A stretch of 64,000 bases of DNA from Lachnoanaerobaculum gingivalis (GCF_003862475.1 NZ_RRCO01000001.1:1-64000); one strand, 5' to 3'; counted from the stretch's first letter, positions 8,521 through 17,034 are shown. The notes: generated by a model from the letters alone, not told the origin. Program-made: numbers and translations.

Positions 8521-8871
8521 TTATATTTTCTTTTTTATTTCCTCTATTTCCGTCTTAAGATCTGCTATTGTTTTATAGAGTGAAATCATCTCCTCCGCCA
8601 ACTCCTCAGCTACATTCGCCATTGTAAGGTGGTCTTGTGAATGTATCAGAATAATATTTACAGGAACCTGCTCACCTCCGGCTTCCTTTGCAATCATATC
8701 GGTCTGTAATTCATGAGCCTGTAAAAGTCTTTGATTCGCCTCTTTAAGCTTTTCATTTGCAGATTCAAAGTCGCCTTTTCTTGCATCACAGATGGCATCC
8801 ATCGAATACCCCTTACTGTCCCCTGCTGTAGCGATTATTTCAAAAGAAATCTGATAATCTTCTTCTCTCAT
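8521..8871 (-). CDS. PTS EIIA, lactose/cellobiose family
   Basis: A 116-residue all-helical phosphocarrier. The motif HSQDHL contains His77, which aligns with the phosphorylated His78 of the Lactococcus LacF protein. It takes phosphate from HPr and gives it to the IIB protein. First gene of the operon; ATG preceded by ATAGGAG. The C-terminus (about 90-116) is a lysine/glutamate-rich helix. Confidence 0.93.
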   Translation of the reverse strand: MREEDYQISFEIIATAGDSKGYSMDAICDARKGDFESANEKLKEANQRLLQAHELQTDMIAKEAGGEQVPVNIILIHSQDHLTMANVAEELAEEMISLYKTIADLKTEIEEIKKKI

Positions 8872-8895
8872 AAAACTCCTATCATTCGCAAAATT

Positions 8896-8912
8896 ATAAA
8901 ATATTATTTCAT
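8896..8912 (-). promoter_or_regulatory. Possible operator of the RpiR-family regulator
   Basis: A 17-bp near-palindrome, ATGAAATAATATTTTAT on the minus strand, in the 5' leader between the promoter and the IIA gene. A related half (ATATTCCATAAAAT) lies just upstream. RpiR/MurR operators are often AT-rich GAAA/TTTC palindromes of this kind. The link to the adjacent regulator is an inference. Confidence 0.4.
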
Positions 8913-8949
8913 TAAATATTTTATTTTATGGAATATTGTTTCTAGCCTT

Positions 8950-8978
8950 ATTTAATCATATTCATACCTTTTTGTCAA
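8950..8978 (-). promoter_or_regulatory. Promoter of the amino-sugar PTS operon
   Basis: Minus-strand TTGACA (8973-8978), 17 bases, TTAAAT (8950-8955), about 80 bp upstream of the IIA start codon. It is the only good promoter seen for the 1549-8871 gene run. Confidence 0.75.
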
Positions 8979-8992
8979 TGAAATATTAATAA

Positions 8993-9568
8993 TTAAAGTA
9001 TATAATCAGTCTCCTCAAACTTTATAAACTCTTTAATCTCCCCATGCTTACCTATAATTTTCTCCATCCACACCATATGATACCATCTACCGAATTTATG
9101 TCCGCAGTTTTCAAATTTTCCAACCATTCTAAACCCGATATGTTCATGAAACTGTACACTGTTATTATTTAAATATTCATCCTCTTTATCCACATAACCG
9201 ATACACGAATATAAATTTGTTATATTCTGCGCCTTTGCTATATCCTCCAAGACAGAGTATAATTTTTTGCCTATACCCATTTTCTTCTTATCCGGATTTA
9301 GGTATATGGTAGTCTCTGCACTTAATTCATAAGCCTTTCTCCCTACAAATGAATGCAAATAGGCATATCCCAGTATTTCATCATCCTTACAGGCAACAAT
9401 AAACGGATAGCTTTTTAAAACCTCTTCTATTCTTAATTTAAACTCTTCCTCACTTGGTACTTCTGTTTCAAATGATATTGCCGTATCCGTTACATAATAT
9501 GCATATATTTTGAGCAGCTCTTTAGCATCCTCAGGATTTGCCGATCTTATAGAAATATCATCAATCAT
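8993..9568 (-). CDS. GNAT acetyltransferase, phosphinothricin-acetyltransferase-like
   Basis: A 191-residue GNAT protein (starting MIDDISIRSANPEDAKELL) with acetyl-CoA-binding motif KKMGIGKKLY near residue 100 and the FHEHIGFRMVG C-terminal motif of the Pat/YncA subgroup. Members acetylate small amino compounds; the substrate here cannot be told. The start ATG at 9568 overlaps the end of the ktrA gene by 8 bp; a longer frame upstream lies entirely within ktrA and is unlikely. The gene ends just before the PTS operon promoter. Confidence 0.85.
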   Translation of the reverse strand: MIDDISIRSANPEDAKELLKIYAYYVTDTAISFETEVPSEEEFKLRIEEVLKSYPFIVACKDDEILGYAYLHSFVGRKAYELSAETTIYLNPDKKKMGIGKKLYSVLEDIAKAQNITNLYSCIGYVDKEDEYLNNNSVQFHEHIGFRMVGKFENCGHKFGRWYHMVWMEKIIGKHGEIKEFIKFEETDYIL

Positions 9569-10253
9569 CTTCTTCAGCCTCTTCTTCAGTTGTAAAATTG
9601 CTTGAATCAAAATGTAAGAATTTTTGCAAATATTTATTTGCTCCGTAGACCATTATATCCTGATCATTTTCAAACTTTGTCTGTGGAGTAATAGTCATAT
9701 ACCAGTTCTCACCTTTTTTTATTCCCATAATATTAACTTTGTATTTTTTCCTTATATCCAGCTCCAATACTGTTTTTCCCTCCCAGCTTTTAGGCACCTT
9801 ACATTCAAATATAGAGTTTTCTCCGGGCAATTCAATATAATTTGAAATATTATTTGAGCTGTATCTTATAGCGGCCCATTCCGCCAACTGCCTTTCAGGA
9901 TATACCACTTCATTTGCTCCGTTTCTAAGTAAAAACTTAGCCTGTGTATCTCTGGATGCTCTGGATACCACATATTTTGCACCACATTCACTAAGCAGCG
10001 ATGTGGTTTCCAAAGAAGTTTGAAAATCATCACCTATGGCTACAAAACAGGTGTCAAAATTACTTACACCGATTGATTTTATAAAATCCTTCTTTGTACT
10101 GTCTCCTATCATTGAATTTAAAGTATAAGGCAATACCGGTTCTATACAGTCCTCATTTCTGTCTACAGCCATTACATCATATCCCATTTCATACAACTTT
10201 TTACATAAATGTCGTCCATATCTTCCGACACCAATTACCAAAAAACTCTTCAT
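9561..10253 (-). CDS. ktrA: TrkA/KtrA-type K+ channel regulatory subunit
   Basis: A 230-residue RCK protein: Rossmann nucleotide-binding domain (about 1-135; GVGRYG at 8-13 and the acidic AVDRNED strand) and a C-terminal RCK_C domain (about 140-220). It gates the membrane subunit encoded immediately upstream by binding ATP/ADP or NAD(H) on the cytoplasmic face. The C-terminus is acidic (EEEAEEDD). Length matches KtrA (about 220) rather than the double-length TrkA. Confidence 0.92.
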   Translation of the reverse strand: MKSFLVIGVGRYGRHLCKKLYEMGYDVMAVDRNEDCIEPVLPYTLNSMIGDSTKKDFIKSIGVSNFDTCFVAIGDDFQTSLETTSLLSECGAKYVVSRASRDTQAKFLLRNGANEVVYPERQLAEWAAIRYSSNNISNYIELPGENSIFECKVPKSWEGKTVLELDIRKKYKVNIMGIKKGENWYMTITPQTKFENDQDIMVYGANKYLQKFLHFDSSNFTTEEEAEEDD

Positions 10254-10271
10254 AATTCACCTCTATAAAAT

Positions 10272-11618
10272 TTATCCTACCGCTACCTGATCCTTAGGGT
10301 ATCTTGCATTCCCGTTCTTTTTTGGAGTAACTGCCGCAAATATAAGTGTTATACCTCCGACTCTACCGATATACATCATACATATCAACAATATTTTTGA
10401 AATAATTCCAAGATGTGGTGTAATACCCAAAGTCAGTCCTACCGTTGCAACAGCAGATGCACACTCAAACATTGTTTCTTTAAGCGAAAATCCTTCTATT
10501 CCGCTTATAATCATTGATCCGACTATAAATAAAAATATATCCAAAGCAAATACCGCAACGGCATTCTTTATTATATCCGGTTCAATCCTTTTCTTAAATA
10601 CCGCTACCTCTTTGTCCTGCTTTAAAACAGAACACATTGTAGCAACTAAAATAAAAATTGTAGTCAGCTTGATACCGCCTGCTGTAGATCCCGATCCTCC
10701 ACCTATCAACATCAAAATAATCGTCATTGCTATACCGTTGTCGCTAAACTTCGTATAATCTATAGTATTAAATCCTGCGGTCCTTGGTGTAACCGCCTGA
10801 AATAAACTTGACAGCACTCTTGTCTTGATGTCCAATCCGCTAAACTCTGTAAAGAAAAACAGTATAGACGGAAACAATACCAAAATAAATGTCATTGTAA
10901 GCACTATCTTAGTTTGAGTGGAATATCTTTTTATATCAAACCTGTAATCAACTATATCCTTCCATATAAGAAAACCCAGACCTCCTATCAGTATCAATAA
11001 CATTATTGTTATATTTATCATTATATCGGATTGATACTTTGTCAAAGATGAAAATTTGCTTACATCACCCATCAAATCAAAACCTGCATTACAAAATGCA
11101 GATATAGAATGAAATACAGAATAATATATTCCCTTTGTTATCCCAAAATCTTTCATAAACCTTGGGAACATAAGGAGTGCACCAATCATCTCTATAATAA
11201 TAGTCGCTTTAAATATAAAACTTGTAAGTCTGATAATACCGCCAATTTGCGGTGCTGAAAGTGCGCTTTGTAATGTGGCTCTGTCTCTTAGTCCTATTTT
11301 TTTGCCTGTAACCTGAGTAAATACGGTTAACATCGTTACCACACCGAGTCCTCCGCATTGTATCATAGCTATTATTATAATTTTCCCAAATACCGACCAA
11401 TGTGTAGCGGTGTCATATACTATAAGGCCTGTAACACAGCTTGCGCTGGTTGCGGTAAACAGGGCATCTATAAAAGGTGTAAATTCCCTGCTTCTTGATG
11501 AAATAGGCAAACTTAGAATACTTGCCCCTAAAAATATCATAATAATAAATCCAAACATAATAATTCTGGCACTGCTAAATTGTTTTAAAACTTTTCTCTT
11601 TATTTCTCTCATTTTCAC
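10272..11618 (-). CDS. ktrB: TrkH/KtrB-family potassium uptake membrane protein
   Basis: A 448-residue membrane protein with four pore-loop repeats whose filter regions are visible: SASCVTGLIV, SAFCNAGFDL, PRTAGFNTID and ATVGLTLGIT. It forms the K+ (often Na+-dependent) channel of a Ktr system with the downstream KtrA. A GTG at 11618 or the ATG at 11612 may be the start; neither has a strong ribosome binding site. It follows the terminator of the decarboxylase operon directly, so expression may rely on read-through. Confidence 0.92.
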   Translation of the reverse strand: MKMREIKRKVLKQFSSARIIMFGFIIMIFLGASILSLPISSRSREFTPFIDALFTATSASCVTGLIVYDTATHWSVFGKIIIIAMIQCGGLGVVTMLTVFTQVTGKKIGLRDRATLQSALSAPQIGGIIRLTSFIFKATIIIEMIGALLMFPRFMKDFGITKGIYYSVFHSISAFCNAGFDLMGDVSKFSSLTKYQSDIMINITIMLLILIGGLGFLIWKDIVDYRFDIKRYSTQTKIVLTMTFILVLFPSILFFFTEFSGLDIKTRVLSSLFQAVTPRTAGFNTIDYTKFSDNGIAMTIILMLIGGGSGSTAGGIKLTTIFILVATMCSVLKQDKEVAVFKKRIEPDIIKNAVAVFALDIFLFIVGSMIISGIEGFSLKETMFECASAVATVGLTLGITPHLGIISKILLICMMYIGRVGGITLIFAAVTPKKNGNARYPKDQVAVG

Positions 11619-11624
11619 TTACAT

Positions 11625-11655
11625 AAAAATCCCCTACATTAAGTAAGGGATTTTT
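11625..11655 (-). terminator. Terminator after the oxaloacetate decarboxylase-type operon
   Basis: Inverted repeat AAAAATCCCCTAC (11625-11637) / GTAAGGGATTTTT (11643-11655), a strong stem with T-rich flank in both orientations. It sits in the 52-bp gap before ktrB. Confidence 0.82.
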
Positions 11656-11670
11656 GAATACTTATTTTAC

Positions 11671-13086
11671 TTATACCGGATATGCTCCTGCTTCTTTGTC
11701 TGCTTTAGTCATATCCACTTTTGTCTTTTGTGCTGCTCTGTACTCAAAGAACTCCTCTGCAACCTTTGGGAAAAGTGCATATGTAAGCACATCTTCATCC
11801 TGCTCTTTCCACTTTGCAACCTGCTTCTCAAACTCAGGAAGCTGTGGTGCAATAAGATCTGCCGGTCTGCATGTAATAGGCTTCTCATCACCTATTATCT
11901 TCTTTTGCACTTCCTTATTGAAAGGTTTGATAGTCTGACCGAATTCTCCAAGCATTATCTTCTTTGATTCCTTTGGAACCAACTTATATCTCTCACCTGA
12001 GAGCACATTCATAACCGCCTGTGTACCTACTATCTGTGATGAAGGTGTAACAAGTGGCGGTTCTCCGAAGTCTTTTCTAACTCTTGGAATCTCCTCCAAA
12101 ACTTCTCTGTACTTATCTTCCTTACCTGCTTCTTTTAACTGATTTATAAGGTTTGAAAGCATTCCTCCCGGAACCTGGTATTTTAAAGTATTGATATTTA
12201 CTCCAAGTACCTTAGGATTAAGTAATCCGCTCTTTATAAATTCTTCTCTTATCGGACGGAAATAGTCTGCTATTTCAGAAAGTAAGTTGATATCAAGACC
12301 TGTATCATATGGTGTTCCTCTGAAAGTCTCTACCATTACTTCTGTTGCAGGTTGTGAAGTTCCAAGTGCAAGAGGTGAAATAGCTGTATCAATTATATCA
12401 CATCCCGACTCTACCGCCTTTAAAAGAGTCATAGACGCCAAACCTGCTGTATAGTGAGTATGAAGTTCTATAGGTAACTTTGTAGATTCCTTAAGGCTTG
12501 TGATAAGTTCCTCTGCCGCATATGGTGTTAAAAGTCCCGCCATATCCTTTACACAGAGAGAATCTGCACCCATGTCCTCAATTCTCTTTGCAATATCTTT
12601 CCAATAATCAAGTGTGTATGCATCGCCCAAAGTATAGCAAAGAGCTATTTGAACTTCAGCATTCTTTTCTTTATTTGCCGCATCAACGGCTGTCTTTAAG
12701 TTTCTGATATCATTTAATGCATCAAAGATACGAATTATATCAATACCGTTTGCAACCGACTTTTGAACGAAGTACTCTACAACATCATCTGCATAATGAT
12801 TGTATCCAAGGATATTCTGTCCTCTAAAGAGCATCTGAAGTTTAGTGTTTTTGAATCCGTCTTTAAACTTACGAAGTCTCTCCCACGGATCTTCATGTAA
12901 GAATCTGAGTGAAGCGTCAAATGTAGCACCACCCCAACATTCTACAGCTCTGTAGCCTACTTTATCCATTTTATCTATTATAGGAAGCATCTGTTCTGTA
13001 GTCATTCTTGTTGCTACCAAAGATTGATGTGCATCACGTAGCACGGTCTCAACTATCTGAACAGGCTTTTTCTGAATTTCTGCCAT
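11671..13086 (-). CDS. oadA: Oxaloacetate decarboxylase alpha / transcarboxylase 5S-like carboxyltransferase
   Basis: A 471-residue carboxyltransferase of the OadA/5S family lacking a fused biotin domain. Metal- and substrate-site residues are visible: Asp18 in LRDAHQS, the carboxylated Lys180 in CVKDMAG, and His209/His211 in LHTHYTAGL. It moves carboxyl groups between oxaloacetate/pyruvate and biotin. Biotin is on the separate carrier protein encoded upstream. ATG with GGAGGG. Last gene of the operon. The direction of the reaction (decarboxylation versus transcarboxylation) is not decided by sequence. Confidence 0.93.
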   Translation of the reverse strand: MAEIQKKPVQIVETVLRDAHQSLVATRMTTEQMLPIIDKMDKVGYRAVECWGGATFDASLRFLHEDPWERLRKFKDGFKNTKLQMLFRGQNILGYNHYADDVVEYFVQKSVANGIDIIRIFDALNDIRNLKTAVDAANKEKNAEVQIALCYTLGDAYTLDYWKDIAKRIEDMGADSLCVKDMAGLLTPYAAEELITSLKESTKLPIELHTHYTAGLASMTLLKAVESGCDIIDTAISPLALGTSQPATEVMVETFRGTPYDTGLDINLLSEIADYFRPIREEFIKSGLLNPKVLGVNINTLKYQVPGGMLSNLINQLKEAGKEDKYREVLEEIPRVRKDFGEPPLVTPSSQIVGTQAVMNVLSGERYKLVPKESKKIMLGEFGQTIKPFNKEVQKKIIGDEKPITCRPADLIAPQLPEFEKQVAKWKEQDEDVLTYALFPKVAEEFFEYRAAQKTKVDMTKADKEAGAYPV

Positions 13087-13095
13087 AATCCCTCC

Positions 13096-14247
13096 TTATA
13101 CTATTCCAAATATTGCCATAAAGGTTCCCGCCGCTACAGCCGTACCGATAACACCTGCTACATTAGGTCCCATAGCATGCATCAAAAGGAAGTTTGTAGG
13201 ATCATATTCCGCACCAACCTTTTGTGAAACTCTGGCTGCCATCGGCACTGCCGAAACACCTGCCGAACCGATAAGCGGATTTACTTTACCGCCGGTAACC
13301 TTACACATTATCTTACCGAATATTACGCCTGCCCAGGTGCCGAAAGCAAAAGCTATAAGTCCGAGAGCTACAATCTTTAAAGTTGTAACTTTAAGGAATG
13401 CCTCCGCACTTGTTGTAGCACCCACACTGGTTCCAAGTAAGATAACAACAATATACATCATTGCATTTGCGGCTGTCTCTGTAAGTTGCTTTACAACACC
13501 ACTCTCTTTAAAGAGGTTTCCAAGCATCAGCATACCTACCAAAGGTGCTGTAGTAGGAAGTATAAGACATACCACTACTGTAACTATTATAGGGAAAAGT
13601 ATCTTCTCAAGCTGTGATACAGGACGAAGCTGCTCCATCTTGATTCTCTTCTCTTCATCAGTTGTAAAGAATTTCATAATAGGCGGCTGTATAATAGGTA
13701 CTAAGGCCATATATGAATATGCCGCTACGGCTATAGGTCCAAGGTATTCAGTCTGTCCAAGCTTTCCTGCAAGGAAGATTGAAGTAGGACCGTCCGCTCC
13801 ACCTATAATAGATATTGCCGCTGCCGCTTTATCATTGAATCCCATAAATATTGCTATAAAATAAGCTGCATAAATTCCAAACTGTGCCGCTGCACCAAGT
13901 AGGAATGATTTCGGATTTGCAATAAGCGGACCGAAGTCGGTCTGTGCACCTACACCCATGAATATAAGTGAAGGCAATATACTCCATTCATCCAATACAT
14001 AGAAATAGTGAAGTAAACCTCCCACACCGTTTGCTGAATTCTCAGGTCTAAGCATTATATCCGGGTAGATATTTACAAGTAACATACCGAAAGCAATCGG
14101 AACCAGCAAAAGAGGCTCAAATCCCTTTTTGATTGCCAAATACAGGAATATAAAGGCAACAAAAATCATTATCAAATTGCCAAAGGTAAGATTCATGAAT
14201 GCGGTCTGAGCAATCAAATTGGATAATGTATTTAATATATAATCCAT
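13096..14247 (-). CDS. oadB: Na+-translocating decarboxylase beta subunit
   Basis: A 383-residue membrane protein of the OadB/MmdB/GcdB family with the conserved GGADGPTSIF motif, whose aspartate binds Na+. It decarboxylates carboxybiotin and exports Na+. The C-terminal repeat carries GSAGVSAVPMAARV. ATG preceded by GGAGGGAG. It lies between the biotin carrier and the OadA-type subunit, a usual order for these complexes. Confidence 0.95.
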   Translation of the reverse strand: MDYILNTLSNLIAQTAFMNLTFGNLIMIFVAFIFLYLAIKKGFEPLLLVPIAFGMLLVNIYPDIMLRPENSANGVGGLLHYFYVLDEWSILPSLIFMGVGAQTDFGPLIANPKSFLLGAAAQFGIYAAYFIAIFMGFNDKAAAAISIIGGADGPTSIFLAGKLGQTEYLGPIAVAAYSYMALVPIIQPPIMKFFTTDEEKRIKMEQLRPVSQLEKILFPIIVTVVVCLILPTTAPLVGMLMLGNLFKESGVVKQLTETAANAMMYIVVILLGTSVGATTSAEAFLKVTTLKIVALGLIAFAFGTWAGVIFGKIMCKVTGGKVNPLIGSAGVSAVPMAARVSQKVGAEYDPTNFLLMHAMGPNVAGVIGTAVAAGTFMAIFGIV

Positions 14248-14265
14248 TTTTTCTCCCTCCGGATA

Positions 14266-14631
14266 TTAGTTGATTGTTACAAGAGTTTGATTGGTTTCAA
14301 CACTGTCTCCAACATTTACATTTATACTTGCTATTGTACCGTCCTCAAGTGCCACTATATCATTTTCCATCTTCATAGCTTCGAGTACAGCTACTACTTC
14401 ACCTTTTTTAACTGCCTGATTAAGGCTTACCTTGATACCAAGGATCTTTCCGCTCATAGGTGCAACAACCTTTACTCTACCTTCGCTTCCACTTGCAGCA
14501 GGTGCCGCCGCCTTAGCAACAGGTGCAACCGGTGTAGATGCTACAGGTGTAACAGGAGCACTTGCTCCTCCTCTTTCCTCAACAGAAACTTCATATGATT
14601 TGCCATTTACTGTAATAGTATAATTCTTCAT
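14266..14631 (-). CDS. Biotin carboxyl carrier protein of the decarboxylase
   Basis: A 121-residue protein: a short N-terminal segment (MKNYTITVNGKSYEVSVEE), an Ala/Pro/Val-rich flexible linker (about 22-48), and a biotinyl domain with biotin on Lys87 in EAMKMEN. It shuttles carboxybiotin between the carboxyltransferases and the membrane beta subunit. The ATG at 14631 is chosen because GGAGGG is five bases upstream; a GTG at 14643 in the same frame lies within that site. Confidence 0.95.
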   Translation of the reverse strand: MKNYTITVNGKSYEVSVEERGGASAPVTPVASTPVAPVAKAAAPAASGSEGRVKVVAPMSGKILGIKVSLNQAVKKGEVVAVLEAMKMENDIVALEDGTIASINVNVGDSVETNQTLVTIN

Positions 14632-14642
14632 TTTTCCCTCCA

Positions 14643-15371
14643 CTATCTTTTAACTCTCTTTATTGAACGAACAATAAGATTTGATGCATCTGTATTGCTA
14701 AACTCCGCTATAGCTGCCGTTATTACCGCTACCAGCTCCAAATCATCCTCAAGATTTTCAGGCTCATTTACAGTAGCCACCTCGATTACAGGTTCTTCCT
14801 TAGCCTTTGCTTTTAATTTATTTTCAAATACACTTATATACTTAAACAAGCTTATAAGGAATGATATAAAAATCAATATAATAAATACCGTTCCCATACC
14901 GAGAACTGTATTAAGTGCGGCCTTTTCCATATTTTCAATAACACTGTACTTAGGTGTGATTGAAAATACCGCTACCTGATTTGTCTTACTGTCAAAACCG
15001 AGTGTCATCTCGGATTTTCTGTTTTTACCGGAATAATTTACCTTAACAACATAATTGCCTTCTGAAGCTGAGACTTTTGTATCATCAATACCTACAAGAT
15101 CTCCGACAAGTTCTTTTGTTGATTTAAAGTTTTTTACACCTTCGGCAAAAGCCGTCTGACCGTTTTGCTCTACACTCTCAATTACCTGATCAAGCTCCGC
15201 ATCATCCATTTTATAAAGCTGGTTCAATAAACTTTCAGCCTGTACCGGAAGCTGATTTGAAACCTCCTCAGGTATTGAACTCTCAGAGTCGGCCTTTTTA
15301 CCGCATGCACTAAGTGCCAACATGGCAATCATAAACAGACTTAAGATTAAATACTTTATTCTCTTTTTCAT
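14643..15371 (-). CDS. OadG-family gamma/delta subunit with N-terminal lipoprotein domain
   Basis: A 242-residue protein in two parts. Residues 1-25 are a lipoprotein signal peptide with lipobox LSAC, followed by an extracytoplasmic domain (about 25-150, similar in style to DUF3887 modules). A transmembrane helix (about 157-178, GMGTVFIILIFISFLIS) and a cytoplasmic acidic tail form an OadG-like module. OadG subunits assemble the decarboxylase at the membrane. The fused lipoprotein domain is unusual compared with the roughly 85-residue enterobacterial OadG. Position between the carboxyltransferase and biotin carrier genes supports a role in this complex. Confidence 0.8.
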   Translation of the reverse strand: MKKRIKYLILSLFMIAMLALSACGKKADSESSIPEEVSNQLPVQAESLLNQLYKMDDAELDQVIESVEQNGQTAFAEGVKNFKSTKELVGDLVGIDDTKVSASEGNYVVKVNYSGKNRKSEMTLGFDSKTNQVAVFSITPKYSVIENMEKAALNTVLGMGTVFIILIFISFLISLFKYISVFENKLKAKAKEEPVIEVATVNEPENLEDDLELVAVITAAIAEFSNTDASNLIVRSIKRVKR

Positions 15372-15380
15372 GATTCACCT

Positions 15381-16832
15381 CTAAATTGATCCATGTTTCT
15401 TATATGGACGATCTTCTTTCTTTGTAAAAAGCATTTCAAAGGCTGCCAACAATCTCTTTCTTGTATCAGCTACTGCGATGATATCATCTACATAACCTCT
15501 TCTTGCAGCATATACCGCTGAATTTTGCAAATTCTCATACTCTCTTGTTTTCTGATCAAGAGTCGCTTTAATATTCTCACTTGAATCAATTTCTTTAGAA
15601 TATATTATCTTTACAGCCTCACTTGCATTCATCATTCCCATCTTTGCATTTTCCCATGCAAAGACAATGTCTGCACCTATTGATTTTGAATTCATTGAAA
15701 GTGAAGCACTTCCATAAGCGTCACCCACTATAAGGCTAACCTTTGGAACAGTTGCATTTGCATATGCATATGTGAGTTTTGCACCTGCCTTAGGCATTCT
15801 CTTCTCACTGCATTTTGTAGCTCTGTATCCCTTTACATCTACTAATGTAAGAACCGGAATATTGAAAGCATCACAGAATTCAACAAAACCTGCCGCCTTA
15901 TCACTTCCTTGATGAGAGAGAACATTTTCAAACTCATCTGCAATCTCGCCGTTCTCATCATAAAGTGCTCTTCTGTTAGCTACTACACCTACAGTGTTAC
16001 CGTTTAATCTGATAAATCCTGTAAACATCTCTCTTGCAAAGTTTTTCTTTACTTCAAGCACATATCCGCTGTCTGAAATAATATTAAGTGCAAGTGTGGG
16101 ATCGCTTATTCTTCCCTCAAGCTCAGGTGTAAGTCTGTTTAAATCATCTGTGCACTCGATATATGACATATCATCTTCATTATTTGCAGGAAGAACTGAA
16201 ATGAGCTCTCTTATTCCTGAAATAATTTCAGACTCGGTTCCTATAAAATCAACCAAACCTGTAGATTCCGATTGGAACTTGGCACTTGAAAAATCATTCT
16301 TATCCTGTGAATTTCCGTTTATAGCATTTGGAGAATTTACAAAGACTTTTGCCTTATCCTGCTCCATAAATACAAAATCACTGAGTCCGTTGCTTATTGC
16401 CATTCCACCGCCACTCAGACCGAATACCGCCTGTATCTGCGGAATAACACCGCTTGCTTTTGTTTGTGCTAAATATATTTTTCCAAAGGCATCCAATGCA
16501 TCAAAAGACTCTTCCAGCCTAAGACCCGCACAATCAACAAGCCCTACTACAGGTGCTCCCATCTTCATTGCCATATCATATAGTGCAACAATCTTCTTTG
16601 CATGCATTTCTCCTATTGAGCCGCCAAGCACTGAAGGATCCTGACTGTACACATATACCAGACTGTCGTTAATCGTACCGTAACCGGTCAAAACCCCATC
16701 CTTTGGAGTCTCCTTGTCAGATAGATTAAAATCTGTGTTCCTTGAACTTATATATGAGCCAATTTCCACAAAACTTCCGGTATCGAGCAAATCTTCAATT
16801 CGTTTCATAGCAGAAACTCCTATTTGAGCCAT
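15381..16832 (-). CDS. Acyl-CoA carboxyltransferase (MmdA/12S-like)
   Basis: A 483-residue crotonase-fold carboxyltransferase of the propionyl/methylmalonyl-CoA (12S, MmdA, GcdA) type, with N- and C-terminal halves. Oxyanion-type glycine motifs are VFGLSGGGMAISNG in the N-half and GDAYGSASLSM in the C-half. It would exchange CO2 between an acyl-CoA and biotin. The exact acyl-CoA (methylmalonyl, malonyl or glutaconyl) cannot be told. The start ATG at 16832 has GGAGG seven bases upstream. It is first gene of the operon that also holds a second, oxaloacetate-type carboxyltransferase. Confidence 0.85.
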   Translation of the reverse strand: MAQIGVSAMKRIEDLLDTGSFVEIGSYISSRNTDFNLSDKETPKDGVLTGYGTINDSLVYVYSQDPSVLGGSIGEMHAKKIVALYDMAMKMGAPVVGLVDCAGLRLEESFDALDAFGKIYLAQTKASGVIPQIQAVFGLSGGGMAISNGLSDFVFMEQDKAKVFVNSPNAINGNSQDKNDFSSAKFQSESTGLVDFIGTESEIISGIRELISVLPANNEDDMSYIECTDDLNRLTPELEGRISDPTLALNIISDSGYVLEVKKNFAREMFTGFIRLNGNTVGVVANRRALYDENGEIADEFENVLSHQGSDKAAGFVEFCDAFNIPVLTLVDVKGYRATKCSEKRMPKAGAKLTYAYANATVPKVSLIVGDAYGSASLSMNSKSIGADIVFAWENAKMGMMNASEAVKIIYSKEIDSSENIKATLDQKTREYENLQNSAVYAARRGYVDDIIAVADTRKRLLAAFEMLFTKKEDRPYKKHGSI

Positions 16833-16891
16833 ATACAAACCTCCGTATTAATTAATAAGTTGTTGTAATTAAAGTATATTTTAATCACTAT

Positions 16892-16923
16892 AATATTATA
16901 TTTTTCCTGTAAAATATAATATT
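16892..16923. repeat. 32-bp perfect palindrome upstream of the carboxyltransferase operon
   Basis: AATATTATATTTT (16892-16904), six-base spacer, AAAATATAATATT (16911-16923). It is located 60-90 bp before the first gene. No T-run follows on either strand, so an operator (or leader hairpin) is more likely than a terminator. It contains TATAAT-like elements that could be the -10 of the operon promoter. Confidence 0.55.
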
Positions 16924-17034
16924 GATAAAATTGTTAAATACAAAACAATCTTAAACTATTTTATAATGAAACTACTAAAAAAACAAGTGGATAAAACTGA
17001 AAATCACATTCATTTTAATAATAATTGTATAGTG

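Noticed and set aside
13337-13864. 175-residue plus-strand open frame inside oadB
   Set aside because: It is the antisense shadow of a strongly conserved membrane protein; no start site or promoter on the plus strand.
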